64,000 nucleotides of DNA, from contig CM077676.1 in assembly GCA_039707655.1 (NCBI GenBank), forward strand, positions 80,771,395 to 80,835,394. Reading direction: 5' to 3'. Below, piece after piece: positions 10,501 through 21,548 of this stretch (positions are counted from its first letter, which is position 1; every line of letters begins with the position of its first letter). A program made the translations under genes and the position numbers. Below the pieces are notes generated by a model. The model made no database searches. It had not been told where the DNA came from and was given only the letters and a program-made list of their open reading frames with translations. This DNA is from Elymus sibiricus (Eukaryota > Streptophyta > Magnoliopsida > Poales > Poaceae).

Positions 10501-13500
10501 GATGCCCTTGAAGCTGCTGCTCCTTCTCTGCATCACTACATCTCCAGCACGATGGATGTAGTAGCTGCTCCTCGTTTTGTACAGCCACAACTGCTCCACC
10601 ATGGATCCATGGCCATAGCTTAGATCTTCTTGTCAAACCCCTCCATAATCCCGAAAATCCCTCTGTTTTTGCACCGTTTCTAATTTTTTCAGTTTTGTCT
10701 ATTGTGCAGATCAGGGAAGTTTTGTTGATCTGCTGGCCGATCGAAGGTATATGTCCAAAATCCCCTCAAATTTGTATGTGATATCTTGTTGCAATGTTTT
10801 TCATCTAGATAATTGAATTGTACAGCCCAATGTCAGATCAATTGGAGTTGGTTGAGTGGATAAATGAAGAAAATAAAAAACGGAAGAGGAAAAGAATTGT
10901 TTTGACTAAATTGTTTGTTGAAACATGTGCTCTTGCATTAGCATTTGTTACTACACAAAGGGATAGGGGACCAAGGGACCTAGGAAGTTATAATGATGAT
11001 GAGGACAAGCATAGGCTTAGGAAATATTTGCTTAAAACCATGTATGATGGATCTGAAGTGACATGCTATGATCAATTGCGTCTAACTAAACGAAACTTTC
11101 ATGACCTTTGCACCATGTTACGGGAGAGATGTGGCCTCCGTGATAGTGTATATGTGACCGTGGAAGAGAAAGTTGCAATGTTCTTGCTTGTAGTTGGTCA
11201 TAGTATTAAGATGAGGATGTTGCGTGGCACCTACAAGCGCTCTTTATGGACCATTAACACACACTTCTCTGCTGTCCTAACAGCCCTACTCTCTCTATAT
11301 GGGGAGTTCATTAAGCTACCTTCCGCTACCGCTCAAGCTCCTGATGATTACAAATGGAAGTGGTTTGGTAATGCACTAGGAGCACTTGATGGTTGTCATA
11401 TTGACGTGCTTGTTGATGTGGCTGACCAAGGAAGGTATAGGAACAGAAAGCAAGCCATTACCACTAACATGCTAGGTGTTGTTGATTGGAACATGAAGTT
11501 TCTTTATGTGTTACCTGGCTGGGAGGGTTCAGTTTCAGACTCGAGAGTTTTGCGTGATGCAATGAGGACAAACCGCAAGGATGCTTTTGTTGTGCCTAAG
11601 GGTACGACTCTCTTGGCATGTAGTTTCTTTGACTTGATTGTTAGCTAACTAACTTATTGATATAGGGAAATACTATTTAGTTGATGCTGGTTATACCAAT
11701 GGAGAAGGATTTCTAGCTCCATTCAGGTCCACTCGGTATCATCTAAAAGAATGGGCTGCAAGTGCACAACAGCCTCAAACCGAGAAGGAGTTATATAACT
11801 TGCGCCATTCTCGTGCTAGGAATGTAGTGGAGCGAACATTTGGCTTGTTCAAGAAAAAATGGGCTATCTTGCGTTCCCAAACCTTCTTTGACATAAAGGA
11901 TCAGGTACCAAAAGTAAATATGTTGTTAAATAAAATAAATCTGTGAGATGACAATTGCTTACTATGCAATAAAATATCATTGCAGATTCGAATTATTAAT
12001 GCTTCTTGTGTGTTACACAACTTTGCAAGGGATAGGCAACATGTCATGGATGATTTGTTATTGCCTGAAGTGGATAATGATTTAGCAGATGCGCCAAATG
12101 ATGATCCAGATGATGACAACTTCATTAGAAGTGTGCAAGTCACTACTGAATGGTCCAACTTTAGGCAACAACTAGCTGATGATATGTATGCTAAGTACCT
12201 TGAGGCACAAGGAGAACTAGAGATGGAATAGGATGAGAGTATGATAGGTAGTTGCGGTGGTCTTCTTTTGTATAGCTAGCTTCGGTGGTCTTCTTTTGTA
12301 TAGCTAGCTAGTTGCTAGTGTGATGATGCCTGTGGTATTTTGTATATGCATCACCTTCATGAAATTAATGGATGACATTATGTTTCTATCATGGTATTTC
12401 TCAAACCTTTTTTATTATGTACAATATTTTATTTCTTTGTAGCACCATGGCCGAAGAAGTAACTACAAGGAGGAGAAATTACTGCACATGGGATGATGAG
12501 ATGGATGATGCATTGCTTGAAGTCCTTGTTGAGCATCACAACAAGGGTGACCATGCCCAAAATGGATGGAAGTCACATGTGTACACACATGCCATAAGGC
12601 ATGTGAAGGACAAGTGCAATATGGAATTAAGGATATCACAAAGGAGAACATTACTGGAAGGATGAGGACTTTGGATCATCACTATGAGGTCGTAAGCAAG
12701 ATCCTTTCTCAAAGTGGTTTTGGTTGGGATTGGACCAATAATAGGCTATCAATGGATAGTGATGATGTTTGGGATAAATATGTGGAGGTAACCACCATGA
12801 GTACACATTCTTTTTATATAGTTTGCATATGTAGAATAACAAGGCAGCAACTTTACTATTGGTTTGTGTTTATTGTGCAGGCAAACAAGACATGCAAGGA
12901 AATAAAGTCTTACAAGACCAAAGTAATCAAGAACTGGGAGTCCATATGTATCATATATTCAAAAGATCATGCTAATGGTGAGGGTGCGAAGACAGGTGCT
13001 GAGATTGCTACAGAGCCATTAGAAGAACCGATTGAAGTCTCTCCAGAAGTAGCGCCAAAGAGGCAGCGAACAGGGGATGCTATTCTTTGCATGCTTGGAG
13101 ATATGAAGGACTTAGTTGATGCTTTCAAGACAACTGAGCCCATTCCACTACCAAAGGTTACCACTCCCGCTGAAATACTTGATGCACTGAAGTTGATATC
13201 TGATTTAGCTGAGCAAGACATGCTTCGATGTTATGGGAAGTTGGTACTCAATGATCGCCTGTTTCAAGCTCTAAAGGAGCTGCCCATCACCATGAGGAAG
13301 ACATGGCTGCTAATGTTGCCTTGAAGATTGATGCTTTCCTGATATGTGTGTGTTCTTTTATGTCTTGTTGAACTTCGAACTACCTATTTTATGTCTATTG
13401 AACTTGGAACTATATATGAACTACTGCCACGCACTATTTATGTCAAGCATTTGGACCTATCTATTTAAATCATTGTGATTTATGTCATGTATGAGACCAT

Positions 13501-14534
13501 ATCTGAGAGTACGTGCTGTTTGTTATTGTTTCGAATTTGTGTTATGTTATCGTAAGAAAATATTGTTGTCATTGTATGACCATTTCGCTTTTCCTGATGC
13601 ATTTCTAGAATATTTATTTATTTTCATTGCTATATATTCATTCGTATTCAGATTGCATTTTTGAGTCATGTAGAACAAGGTATAACCTGGTAATGTAGCT
13701 ATGCAATTCCAAAGTTTGTCATCCAAACAGGATTTGGTATTGAAATCTCAGAGGCATTTCAAGGGCCAATTCACTGGACAACCAAACAGGTGAATTCGTA
13801 TTCGTGCCATTTGAGTTTCCTCACTGATTTGGAATTCAGACCAATTCAATACGGAGCTCTCCAATGGAGACATCCAAACGAAGCGTCAATGTAAACAAAA
13901 ACATATCATTGGAACTAGAACTTGGCCTATTGCTGCTTAATGTATGGTCAAACAAATGCAGAAGAGGCAGAGAGCTAACACAGAAGAGACAGTACCTCAT
14001 CGTCTTGAATGTAGGGCTCATACCAGGTCCATAAGGTCTTTGGGTCCGCGGCATAGCGCAGGTACAGAAACCCAATCTGTTGCAAAAATAACTACATTAC
14101 ATGAGCTAAATAAAATCAAACATATAATCATAACCAAAGCATTCCTGGTTCTGCACAGGCCAGTGTCTGTCATGCACAAATGTGTAAACAGCAGAAAGAT
14201 AAATAAACGTTACGAAAGCGGGCAAGAAAAGATAATCCTTACGTACAGCTCTGATGTAGGGGGAGTCTGGGTGCTTGAGCAGGCCGTGCATCTGGTTGAC
14301 GGTGAGCTTCATGGTGAAGAGCTTGTAGAGGAGGCAGAAGGCGGTGGAAGGGCCGCGGCAGTTGCCGGTCATCCAGGGCTCGACGTGGTCCACCTGGTTG
14401 TAGATCTCGTCGATGACCTCGTGGTAGGTCTTGATCTTGTAGAGCTCCTTGAAGTAGTCCGAGGAGACGATGTTCATGGACAGCACCTTCTCCATCAGTA
14501 CCTCGATGGGCCGCCCCGACGTCTGCAGCTCCAT
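7508..14534 (-). CDS. PRP38: PRP38-family pre-mRNA splicing factor (four coding exons)
   Basis: Coding exons on the minus strand are 14247-14534, 13996-14076, 9376-9447 and 7508-8251. All junctions are GT-AG and all introns fall between codons, giving 394 aa. Residues 1 to about 180 form the conserved PRP38 domain (PYIRA, GFLYLRY, WTWYEPYI, GVYVRD and PTKQSG are clear). The rest is an Arg/Ser/Asp-rich tail with SRSRSRSPSR, typical of plant PRP38 proteins. PRP38 is a tri-snRNP-associated protein needed for spliceosome activation in the nucleus. A 5'-UTR intron is likely at 14548-14787 (donor CAG|GTAAC, acceptor CGCAG|AGGG). Coding intron 2 (9448-13995) carries a whole Harbinger transposon in the opposite direction, and the exons on both sides remain in frame. 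Confidence 0.92.
10830..12231 (+). CDS. Harbinger transposase (DDE_Tnp_4 / HARBI1-like nuclease)
   Basis: Three exons are proposed: 10830-11601, 11666-11904 and 11986-12231. They have GT-AG borders and give 418 aa. The catalytic triad is visible as GALDGCHID (D near 187), GSVSDSRVL (D near 237) and NVVERTFG (E near 313). VLHNFARD in exon 3 is the usual C-terminal signature. The enzyme would cut and join element ends at TNN targets together with the Myb-like partner. The frame also opens at a TTG four codons upstream, but the ATG at 10830 is the first proper start. All three exons are uninterrupted, so the protein could still be made if the transcript is spliced as modelled. A GC-rich leader lies upstream, possibly with a leader intron ending near TACAG at 10824. 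Confidence 0.85.
12447..13324 (+). pseudogene. Harbinger Myb/SANT-like DNA-binding protein, frameshifted
   Basis: Translation starts at ATG 12447 with MAEEVTTRRRNYCTWDDEMD, the trihelix/Myb-like domain found in the second protein of plant Harbinger elements. The frame continues to about 12620 (HVKDKCNMEL). The expected continuation DITKENI.GR.RTLD..YE is in a different frame from about 12630, so a small indel breaks the gene there. An intron follows (GAG|GTAACC to GTGCAG|GCAAAC, about 12787-12880), then the C-terminal part up to the stop at 13322. The family binds element ends and recruits the transposase. With the shift, this copy probably cannot supply a full-length partner. An unrecognised small intron at the break is a less likely explanation. 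Confidence 0.75.
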
Positions 14535-14547
14535 CCTCCCGGACCCT

Positions 14548-14787
14548 CTGCGAACCAAACACCAACAGGCTCAGCTATCCCACAAGGAAGGACAGTAGGG
14601 CTACGCGATTCTCCTATGAACTAGAGATAAACAGGCGCTGCTTCGACCGGAGATCGAAAATCTCTCCCCGGGGACCGAATTTTATGCGGGGCGGCGGCGA
14701 TAGGGGAGAAGGAAGCGCTAGAAAGATTCGTTTTTTCCTCTCCGTCGCGTCGAGATCCAGACTTCGGCGGTGGAATCGGGGGGTTAC
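14548..14787 (-). other. Likely 5'-UTR intron of PRP38
   Basis: On the minus strand a donor CAG|GTAACC at 14787 and an acceptor TTCGCAG|AGGG at 14548 enclose 240 bases that end 13 bases before the start codon. Leader introns just upstream of the ATG are common in plant housekeeping genes. The transcription start would lie in the GC-rich stretch to the right, about 14800-15000. Confidence 0.55.
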
Positions 14788-15289
14788 CTGTTTGGTTCCG
14801 GCCGGGGAGGAGGCGGGCGGAGCGAAGGCGCGGGCGCGCCGGGGAGGCAGAGGTGGCGGAGGCGGGGCGCCGGCGAGACCGTGAGGGATTGGGGATTTGG
14901 TGGGGGAGGGGAGGAGAGGAGAGGAGATAGAAGGGAAGGGAAGGGAAGAGGGGGGGAAGCTCGTGGCTGGCTGGGGTTAGCGGCGGGGGACAGCTCTACC
15001 GACTGAGCAGAGCAGCGGCCGCATCTCAGCCGTCCGTTGTGGCAGTCAACGGCCCTGTCGCTCTCACGCCAGGCCCGGGTTGTTCTGGATAGAGATGGGC
15101 CCAGCGTGGCGGCCCACGATGGACTAGACGCAATGTGTGATGTACTCGGCCCAAGACATGCTCTTTTTCTTCTTCTTTTTTTTTGAGGGGATGCTCTTTT
15201 TCTTCTTTGTGCGAGGAGAGAGAGGCGAACATCAACCAACAAGTTCGCAGCGACAACATTCCCAACGAACACTCCATGGTTATCATGTA

Positions 15290-15345
15290 CTCCCTCCGTC
15301 CTATAATATAAGAGCGTTTTTGACACTAGTATCGTGTCAAAAACG
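15290..15345 (+). mobile_element. Truncated Stowaway MITE
   Basis: It begins CTCCCTCCGTCCTATAATAT directly after a TA, the hallmark of Stowaway (Tc1/mariner) elements. It then contains a perfect 12-bp hairpin, CGTTTTTGACAC with GTGTCAAAAACG. The right terminal repeat is missing. Confidence 0.7.
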
Positions 15346-16016
15346 AAATAGATAACAATGTGATTGTTGCGGAAAATAAAGGGAAACGAGCTAAGCTCCT
15401 AAAACGAAGACGGGTAGAAGAAAAGGAAGATATATACTCTAGGCGACGCTAGGCCTCGAACCATCACATGTAAACACATGCGCCCCTTCGTCTCAATGTT
15501 CTTCATCCCTACAAACCTTTCTTCATGCGTCCCACAACGTCTCCACTGCCCTACCTGTTGCCAACTTACCACCCCCTCCATGCCCTCTTCATCCTCTGTC
15601 ATCGATGTTCACTTGCACTCTCTCATCACCCCCCTCCTCACAGATTTGACGTCGTCATCGCTCTTGCCAAAGAAGTCAAGCTGAGTTGCCAACCCTCGAC
15701 TCAAGACCATGCACGCTTGTGTTGGTGGGGGGGGGGGGGGGGGGGGGGGGTCATGCATTCATCTTTGCCTTATCGGTCCTCTTCCCACCACAGATCGTCG
15801 CCATCTATGACGCCGAGAGGTCGTGTGTGAAGCTGAAAACGTGACAATTGGTAATCAACTTTTTACGAAAAAAAGAGAGGCACCACTACACATGTTCTCG
15901 GAGACCTAGTTAGTCCTTGTCGGCCTGTTGCCCCTATAATTTGATATTCAGCTATGTTGACAAGGTTACCCTTGACTGTTGCAACTCTATGAGCTCATCG
16001 TGCTAGAATTCGTTCA
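15346..16016. other. Intergenic stretch, no gene seen
   Basis: Only short, overlapping low-complexity frames occur. A long poly-G tract is listed separately. I see no domain, tRNA or further element I can support. Confidence 0.4.
15727..15750. repeat. Poly-G tract (24 G)
   Basis: Uninterrupted run of G. It could form a quadruplex and its exact length may be a sequencing artefact. Confidence 0.9.
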
Positions 16017-16115
16017 GGCCTTGTTCGATTAAACCTCTCTTGAAGGGTTGCAGTGGATTGAGGGGGATTTTGACTGGTAGGGGATTTACCGCCCCCTTCC
16101 AACCGAACAAGCGGT
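16017..16115. mobile_element. Possible Tourist-like mini-element
   Basis: The left end GGCCTTGTTCGATTAAACC and the right end, reverse-complemented as ACCGCTTGTTCGGTTGGAAGG, form an imperfect inverted repeat around less than 60 bases. The TTGTTCGGTT core is common at the ends of PIF/Harbinger MITEs. No clear 3-bp target duplication. Confidence 0.4.
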
Positions 16116-16423
16116 AAGAATGAGTTTGACATGATGGACTACGAAATTAACCAACTTCCATGCATTGATTACATCTGCATCAACTTACATCTTCTCCTTC
16201 TACAACAACCGCGCGCATGCTGATTAGGGGTACATTTTCTTCAAAAAAACTAAAATCTCTTCTCCACAGACGAGAAGAGAAGAGAAGAGAGATCAGCACC
16301 GCCGTTATTCTGGTCTTACACTAATCACTCCATCTCCCTAGTCGTCATCAACCACACCAACACTCTGCATCCTGATTAATTTTCTTCTTCTTCTCCTATG
16401 CACCCTACGGCTGGTCTATGGCG

Positions 16424-19400
16424 TCAGGGCTGCGCCTTGTACGGCGCCGCCGCGACGGCCTCGGCGACGCTGAAGAAGATGCGGTCCGACCCGAACGTGT
16501 CCCCCACCACCGAGTTGTACATCCTCTCCGTCACCGATCCCACCGGGTTCGCCAGCACCAGGTCGACGCCCCGCTTGTCCAGCACCCGCTTCATCTCCGC
16601 CAGCGCGTCCAGCCCGCTCGTGTCGATCGCCGTCACCGCTGCAATCAATCAAGTTCGTCAGATTAATTTAGATGCCAAGAACAATCGATCTTGGAACTTG
16701 GATGCCAAGAACAATGGCGATCTGTCCGCGCCCGAGAAGATTAATTTAGTTTGCACTGACGGTCGGACTCACCGCTCATGTCGAGCACGATGCAGCGGAC
16801 GCCGCAGAGGTTGGCCTTGGCGGCGCGCTCCTCCTCCTCGCGGAGATACCGCATGATCCTCTCCACCAGGTAGGTGGAGTTGGCGAAGTAGATGGCCGAC
16901 TCGACGCCCACGACGAGGAACGGCGGCACGCGCACGGCCTCGCGGTACTGCGCCATGCTGCGGTAGCTCTGCGTGCCGGGGACCAGCCCCATGATGACGG
17001 TGTTGGGCCGGGTCACCTGCAGCAGGATCTTGAACAGCGAGATGCCCACGGCCACGGCGAGGCCGACCTGGACGGACACGAGGAGCACGCCGAGAAAGGC
17101 GGCCACGCACGCGCAGAAGTCCAGCTTGTCCACCTTCCACAGCTTGGCGGCGCCGCGGACGTCGATGAGCCCGGCCACGGCGGTGATGATGATGGCCGAC
17201 AGGATCACGTTGGGGGTGTAGTGGAAGAGCGGCATCAGGAAGAGCAGGGTGATCAGCACCGTCGCCGCCATGACGATGTTGGACACCGCCGTCCGGCACC
17301 CGGCGCTGTAGTTGACGGCGGAGCGCGAGAAGGAGCCCGTGGTGACGTAGCAGGAGGCGCACGACCCGGCCATGTTCATCACCCCGATCGCCATCATCTC
17401 CTTGTTCCCGTCCACATTGTAGTTGTTGATCGACGCGAACGTACGACCCACCGCGATCCCCTCCTGCAACATCCAACATCGTCAGATCAAAACGCTGCAA
17501 CAAAATTGACCTGAACATTTTTGCTCAGATTAATTAATAAAAACCAGAGACTGATTGATTGGTCTTACGGTGAGGGACAGGATGCCGGTCATGATCCCGG
17601 TCTTGATGGCCAGGGCGACGTAGGAGCCGCTGAAGACGAGCATGTTCATGGATGGAGGGTTCACTCCCCTGGGGAGGTTGCCGATCTGCACGACAAAGAC
17701 GGCATTTTTGCAGATTGATCAGAGACAGGTTATGAATGTTTCTTTGATTTTTCATGCTTGAAGCATGTTCAGAGATGCTACTGAAGAAAAATTGTTGTGC
17801 TTACGATGCTGATGCCGTGGCCTCTGCAGAAGTAGGAGATGATGGTGGAGGCGATCACCGACGTAAGGGGAGCCGCCGCCGACACCCAGAACAGCCTCGG
17901 ATTCCGAGCGCTCTGCAGAACAACAAGGAGTAAAAATGTGTGATTGGTCAGTACATCTGCTTGCTATTGCTGAATAGTTTTCACCAAAAAAACAGAGGAA
18001 GAGAAAACAAATTTTTGGTCAGTACACCTAAGAATTCAACAGGACCAGGATAACTGCCTGCCCCATAAATAATTTTACTACTACTAGTAGTTCTTCTATG
18101 ATACATGGGAAATTCTTAGGTGGAAATTAAGCTGTTTAGTTACTGTTGCCCCATCTTTTCAAGACCAACACTTCTGAATGATCATACAAGCGGGGAACCA
18201 TCATCATCCTTAACCAACTCTGCTGCAAACGGAAAACCATCACGCGCGCTGGCCCACTTGTCATGGAGGATCACACGACGCGTTATCACGGGTTTGTGGG
18301 GCGGCGTTTATCAATCATCATCTCCAGATTTGACAGAAGAAAATACCATGGAGATAAGGAAAGATTGTGACCAACTACTTGCTTAGGAGGTGACACATCA
18401 GAGACCAAATTCGATACATTCTCCCTAAAAGGGAAAAGAGGGCAGGCTGCTGCAATGGGTCACCGGCCATTACAGAATAGATTCTAACTAAGGCCACACA
18501 CAATGACACACGTCTTCCTCCAAATTGATTGATGCGTTTGGCCTAGCAGAGTGCATGAAAACTAACGCAAGCTATGAACATGGCAGCTGTATGTGCATGG
18601 CCAAACTGAAACTGCTCAGACTGGTTAGGTTTGGCTTCAAAACATATATGTTTGGTATGACTGAATCTTTAATCTGTCCCTTTTTTGCTGAGTGACACTT
18701 TTGTGAAGGAGAAAGGGATATAGGTAGCACTGATTTGTTTGCATGGAAAAAAACAGTGCTAATTTTAAACTGCCTATGGCAATTATGCAATCTTGAAAGC
18801 ACATGTGCTCAAGTGCCAAGAGGCACTTTTTGGCACCAGGTTTAGTTTGTCTTGGAAGATTAGGCCTCCCATAGGGAGGAACTAGACTTTTCTGATCATA
18901 CCAATTGTTCAGCTAAACAAAGCAAGTCTAAAAAGCTCTTGTTAGGACAGTCTAAAGTACTATTAGCACAGACAAACTAAAAGAGTTTAAAAAGTTGTAA
19001 CTGATTGGACCAAGATATTAGCCATGTTCTCTAATTTATCACAGGACATTTCTTCCTTATGATGATACTTATTTTGAGTGTACTTCAGATACCGTCGAAT
19101 GTTGTTCCGAGGAAACAAATTAAATTAAAGTAAGGGATTCGATTATTGTTGTGAAGTCAAGTTGAAATAAGAATGATTTTTTCTTTCAGAAAGATAAATA
19201 TCCCAGCATTATCAGGTCCCAACAAGCAGGAGCTAGGTGCTTAAGATCACCCTGCCACTGATTGTTAGCCATTAGCTGAATGTGAGTGGAGTGAAATTCC
19301 TTGTTAGTGGGAAGCACCCTTTGGGTCCCTCCATTGTACTGCCTCACTTTTGTGGGTTTAATCACCACCTCCCCTTTATGCAAATTCTACCTTTCCCATG

Positions 19401-20899
19401 GTCAAATAATTCTAGAAACCATTATTAGCAGACTAATTCACAAATGATGACTAAACCTGCCTTTTCTTTCTTCCTTTTCTAGTTTTGAAGAAACAAAAGA
19501 AAAAGGAAGAGAAAGAGATATGCATATGTGTATCCTATAATCATAAGCATATGCATATGTGCCCTTCTCTGGTAACCTACAATCTGAGATTTAATTACTA
19601 AAATTGAAACTAAACATGGTTAAGTTAATGTAATATTTTGGAAGTAGTAATTAATTGTATTACTAGTAGAATTGAAACTAAATATGGCAAAATTAAATTG
19701 GAGCTAAACATTATAGTATGAGCTAGACATGTACAGAGCATAGGTGCATGGTGGCTAACTTACGATTTGGCGTGTGCCGAGGAGGACTGCCAGGAAGGCG
19801 ACGCCCATGACGATGGTCTGCCACTGCCACTCGCTGTGGCGGCGGACGACGGAGGCCATGACGTCGATGAAGCCCATGTGGGTGGTGAAGTGGACGATGC
19901 CGAGGAGGCCCTTGAGCTGCTGCAGGGACACGATGACGGCGGCGCCGCCCATGAACCCGGTGAGCGTGGCCTTGGAGAGGAAGTCCACGATGAACCCCAG
20001 GCGGAGGAAGCCCAGGGAGGCCTGGAAGAGGCCGGCGAAGAAGGTGGCGGTGAAGGCCAGCTGCAGGTACAGGATGGGCTGCTGCTCCGGCGCCACCGCT
20101 TCTCGGAGCATGGACCCCATCACCAGCGACGCGATCGACACCGGCCCCACCGCCAGGTCACGCGAGCTCCCCAGCAGCGCGTAGATCAACGGCGGCACGA
20201 AGCTCGAATCTGCATGCCAACAATTTCGTCAGTCACCCATTAATTTCTTGCCATGAATGACTGAATTATGGAGCGGAGCAGAGGCGTGTGAGACTCACAT
20301 AGGCCGATGATGGGGGGCAGGTTGGCGAGCTTGGCGTAGCTGATGCCCTGCACGTCGCGCCATGGAGAAGAAGGAAAGAAATTAATGTCGACCGAGGAAA
20401 CTTGCAGCTGGTGGGCACATAGTATATTTGGCCATGGACCAGAACGGGAAGGTGCTAAAAATGGGGCGGGGAATTGAAGGCGGCCTGGCGTGGCGACAGG
20501 CAGCGCGCGAAACCAATGGACGGATTGATTGATTACCTGGGGGATGGCGAGGCTGGCAATGGTGAGGCCGGCGACGGCGTCGGAGCGGAGGAGGCGGAGG
20601 CTGTAGTTGGAGCCCCAGTGGAAGATGGGGAAGAAGTAGTGCAGCGCGAGCACGAGCTTCCGGGCGAGGGACTGGTTCTTGAACTGGTGCAGGGGGTCGT
20701 CGGGGAAGAAGATCTCCGCCAGCCTCTGCCCCAGCGCCCGCGCCGTCGTCCGCCGCTCCGGCGCCGACACCTTGTGCAGCTCCACCTGCACCATCCCCGC
20801 CGGCGCCTGCCGCGCCCCCGAATCCACCGGCTTCGCCCCGGGCCCCTGGCCCGCCTCCAGGTCGAACGCCAGGGTCTCCACCTTGTTGTTCACCACCAT
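16424..20899 (-). CDS. SULTR3;4: Group-3 sulfate transporter family protein, SULTR3;4-like
   Basis: Coding exons on the minus strand are 20537-20899, 20299-20347, 19764-20209, 17805-17912, 17569-17685, 16773-17463 and 16424-16638. All have GT-AG borders and keep frame, giving 662 aa, normal for the family. FFPDDP is at residues 64-69. The SLAIPQGISYAKLANLPP signature spans the exon 1/2 junction, SSRDLAVGPVSIASL lies in exon 3 and EGIAVGRTFAS opens exon 6. A C-terminal STAS domain contains IDTSG at 596-600. About ten to twelve membrane helices lie between residue 110 and 490. The family comprises proton-coupled anion transporters. By eye the STAS region and tail (LVLANPVGSV) fit SULTR3;4 best, whose rice member SPDT moves phosphate in nodes. 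SULTR3;3 is the main alternative. Exons are strongly GC-rich. Intron 3 (17913-19763) is the longest. Confidence 0.9.
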
Positions 20900-21548
20900 G
20901 GCTGGGGCGCTAGGCTACGACGTCGACCGAATCCCCTGGCCTCTCCCTCCCTGCAACCGCCGGCGCAGGGGAGGAGGAGGAGGTCGATGGCTAAGCAGAG
21001 GATCGATCGAGGACGGTGATTGTTGCTGCTGCTCGATGGATTCGTCGTCGGAGGGCGGCCGGGTTTTATAGGGACGGGACGGGAGGCGAAAGCGCGCGCG
21101 GGAGAAACCGAGGATTTCCTCCCTCCTCGTTGCGGGTTCGGATTAGGAAGGGGCCTCTGCCTCTGCCTCTGCGTCCGCCTCCGGCGTGGTGTGGGCCCTC
21201 TCCGATCACTATTTACTGGGTGCTGTAATTAGCCACCGCAGGAAACACACTGGAAAATCACCAGCCGCTCGGATTGGGGGGTAGACAGTTTAGCCGTATT
21301 AATTGGTGTATGTACAAAGGTGCTGGAATCAAAATCGAATTATACCTCAACAAAAAACGTACGTATTCTACCTACACATTTTTGCTTTTTTTGTTTGAAT
21401 ATAATATAATAAATAATTAAGGTCGGATTAATTGGTACTGCTCACTTATGTTTTTTGTTTGAATATATAAGGAAACGGTCTTAAATAACAGGGTTCGAGG
21501 TCGGCCGATGATACAGAGGTGCTGGAATCAGAACCGAATTATACCTCA

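Larger units (their letters stand above)
9978..13885 (+). mobile_element. PIF/Harbinger DNA transposon inside PRP38 intron
   Basis: The left end reads CACTGCGTTTGGATGTCTCC and the right end, reverse-complemented, reads CGCTTCGTTTGGATGTCTCC. The inverted repeats continue through ATTGGAG. Both ends are flanked by the trinucleotide TCA (9975-9977 and 13886-13888), the expected 3-bp target duplication. The 3.9-kb body holds a DDE transposase gene and a Myb/SANT-like gene, the two genes of this superfamily. The first 600 bases are GC-rich and probably hold the element promoter and leader. Orientation is opposite to the host gene. Confidence 0.9.

Noticed and set aside
10274..10623. Open frames in the GC-rich leader of the Harbinger element
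   Set aside because: Arg/Pro/Ser low complexity, no domain, and the position fits promoter or leader of the transposase.
16769..17518. Frame of 249 codons overlapping SULTR exon 6 on the same strand
   Set aside because: It is an alternative frame of a GC-rich exon, rich in Arg, His, Gly and Pro, and crosses the exon 6 splice acceptor.
20474..21071. Plus-strand frames opposite SULTR exon 1 and its leader
   Set aside because: Shadow frames of GC-rich coding sequence with no domain.
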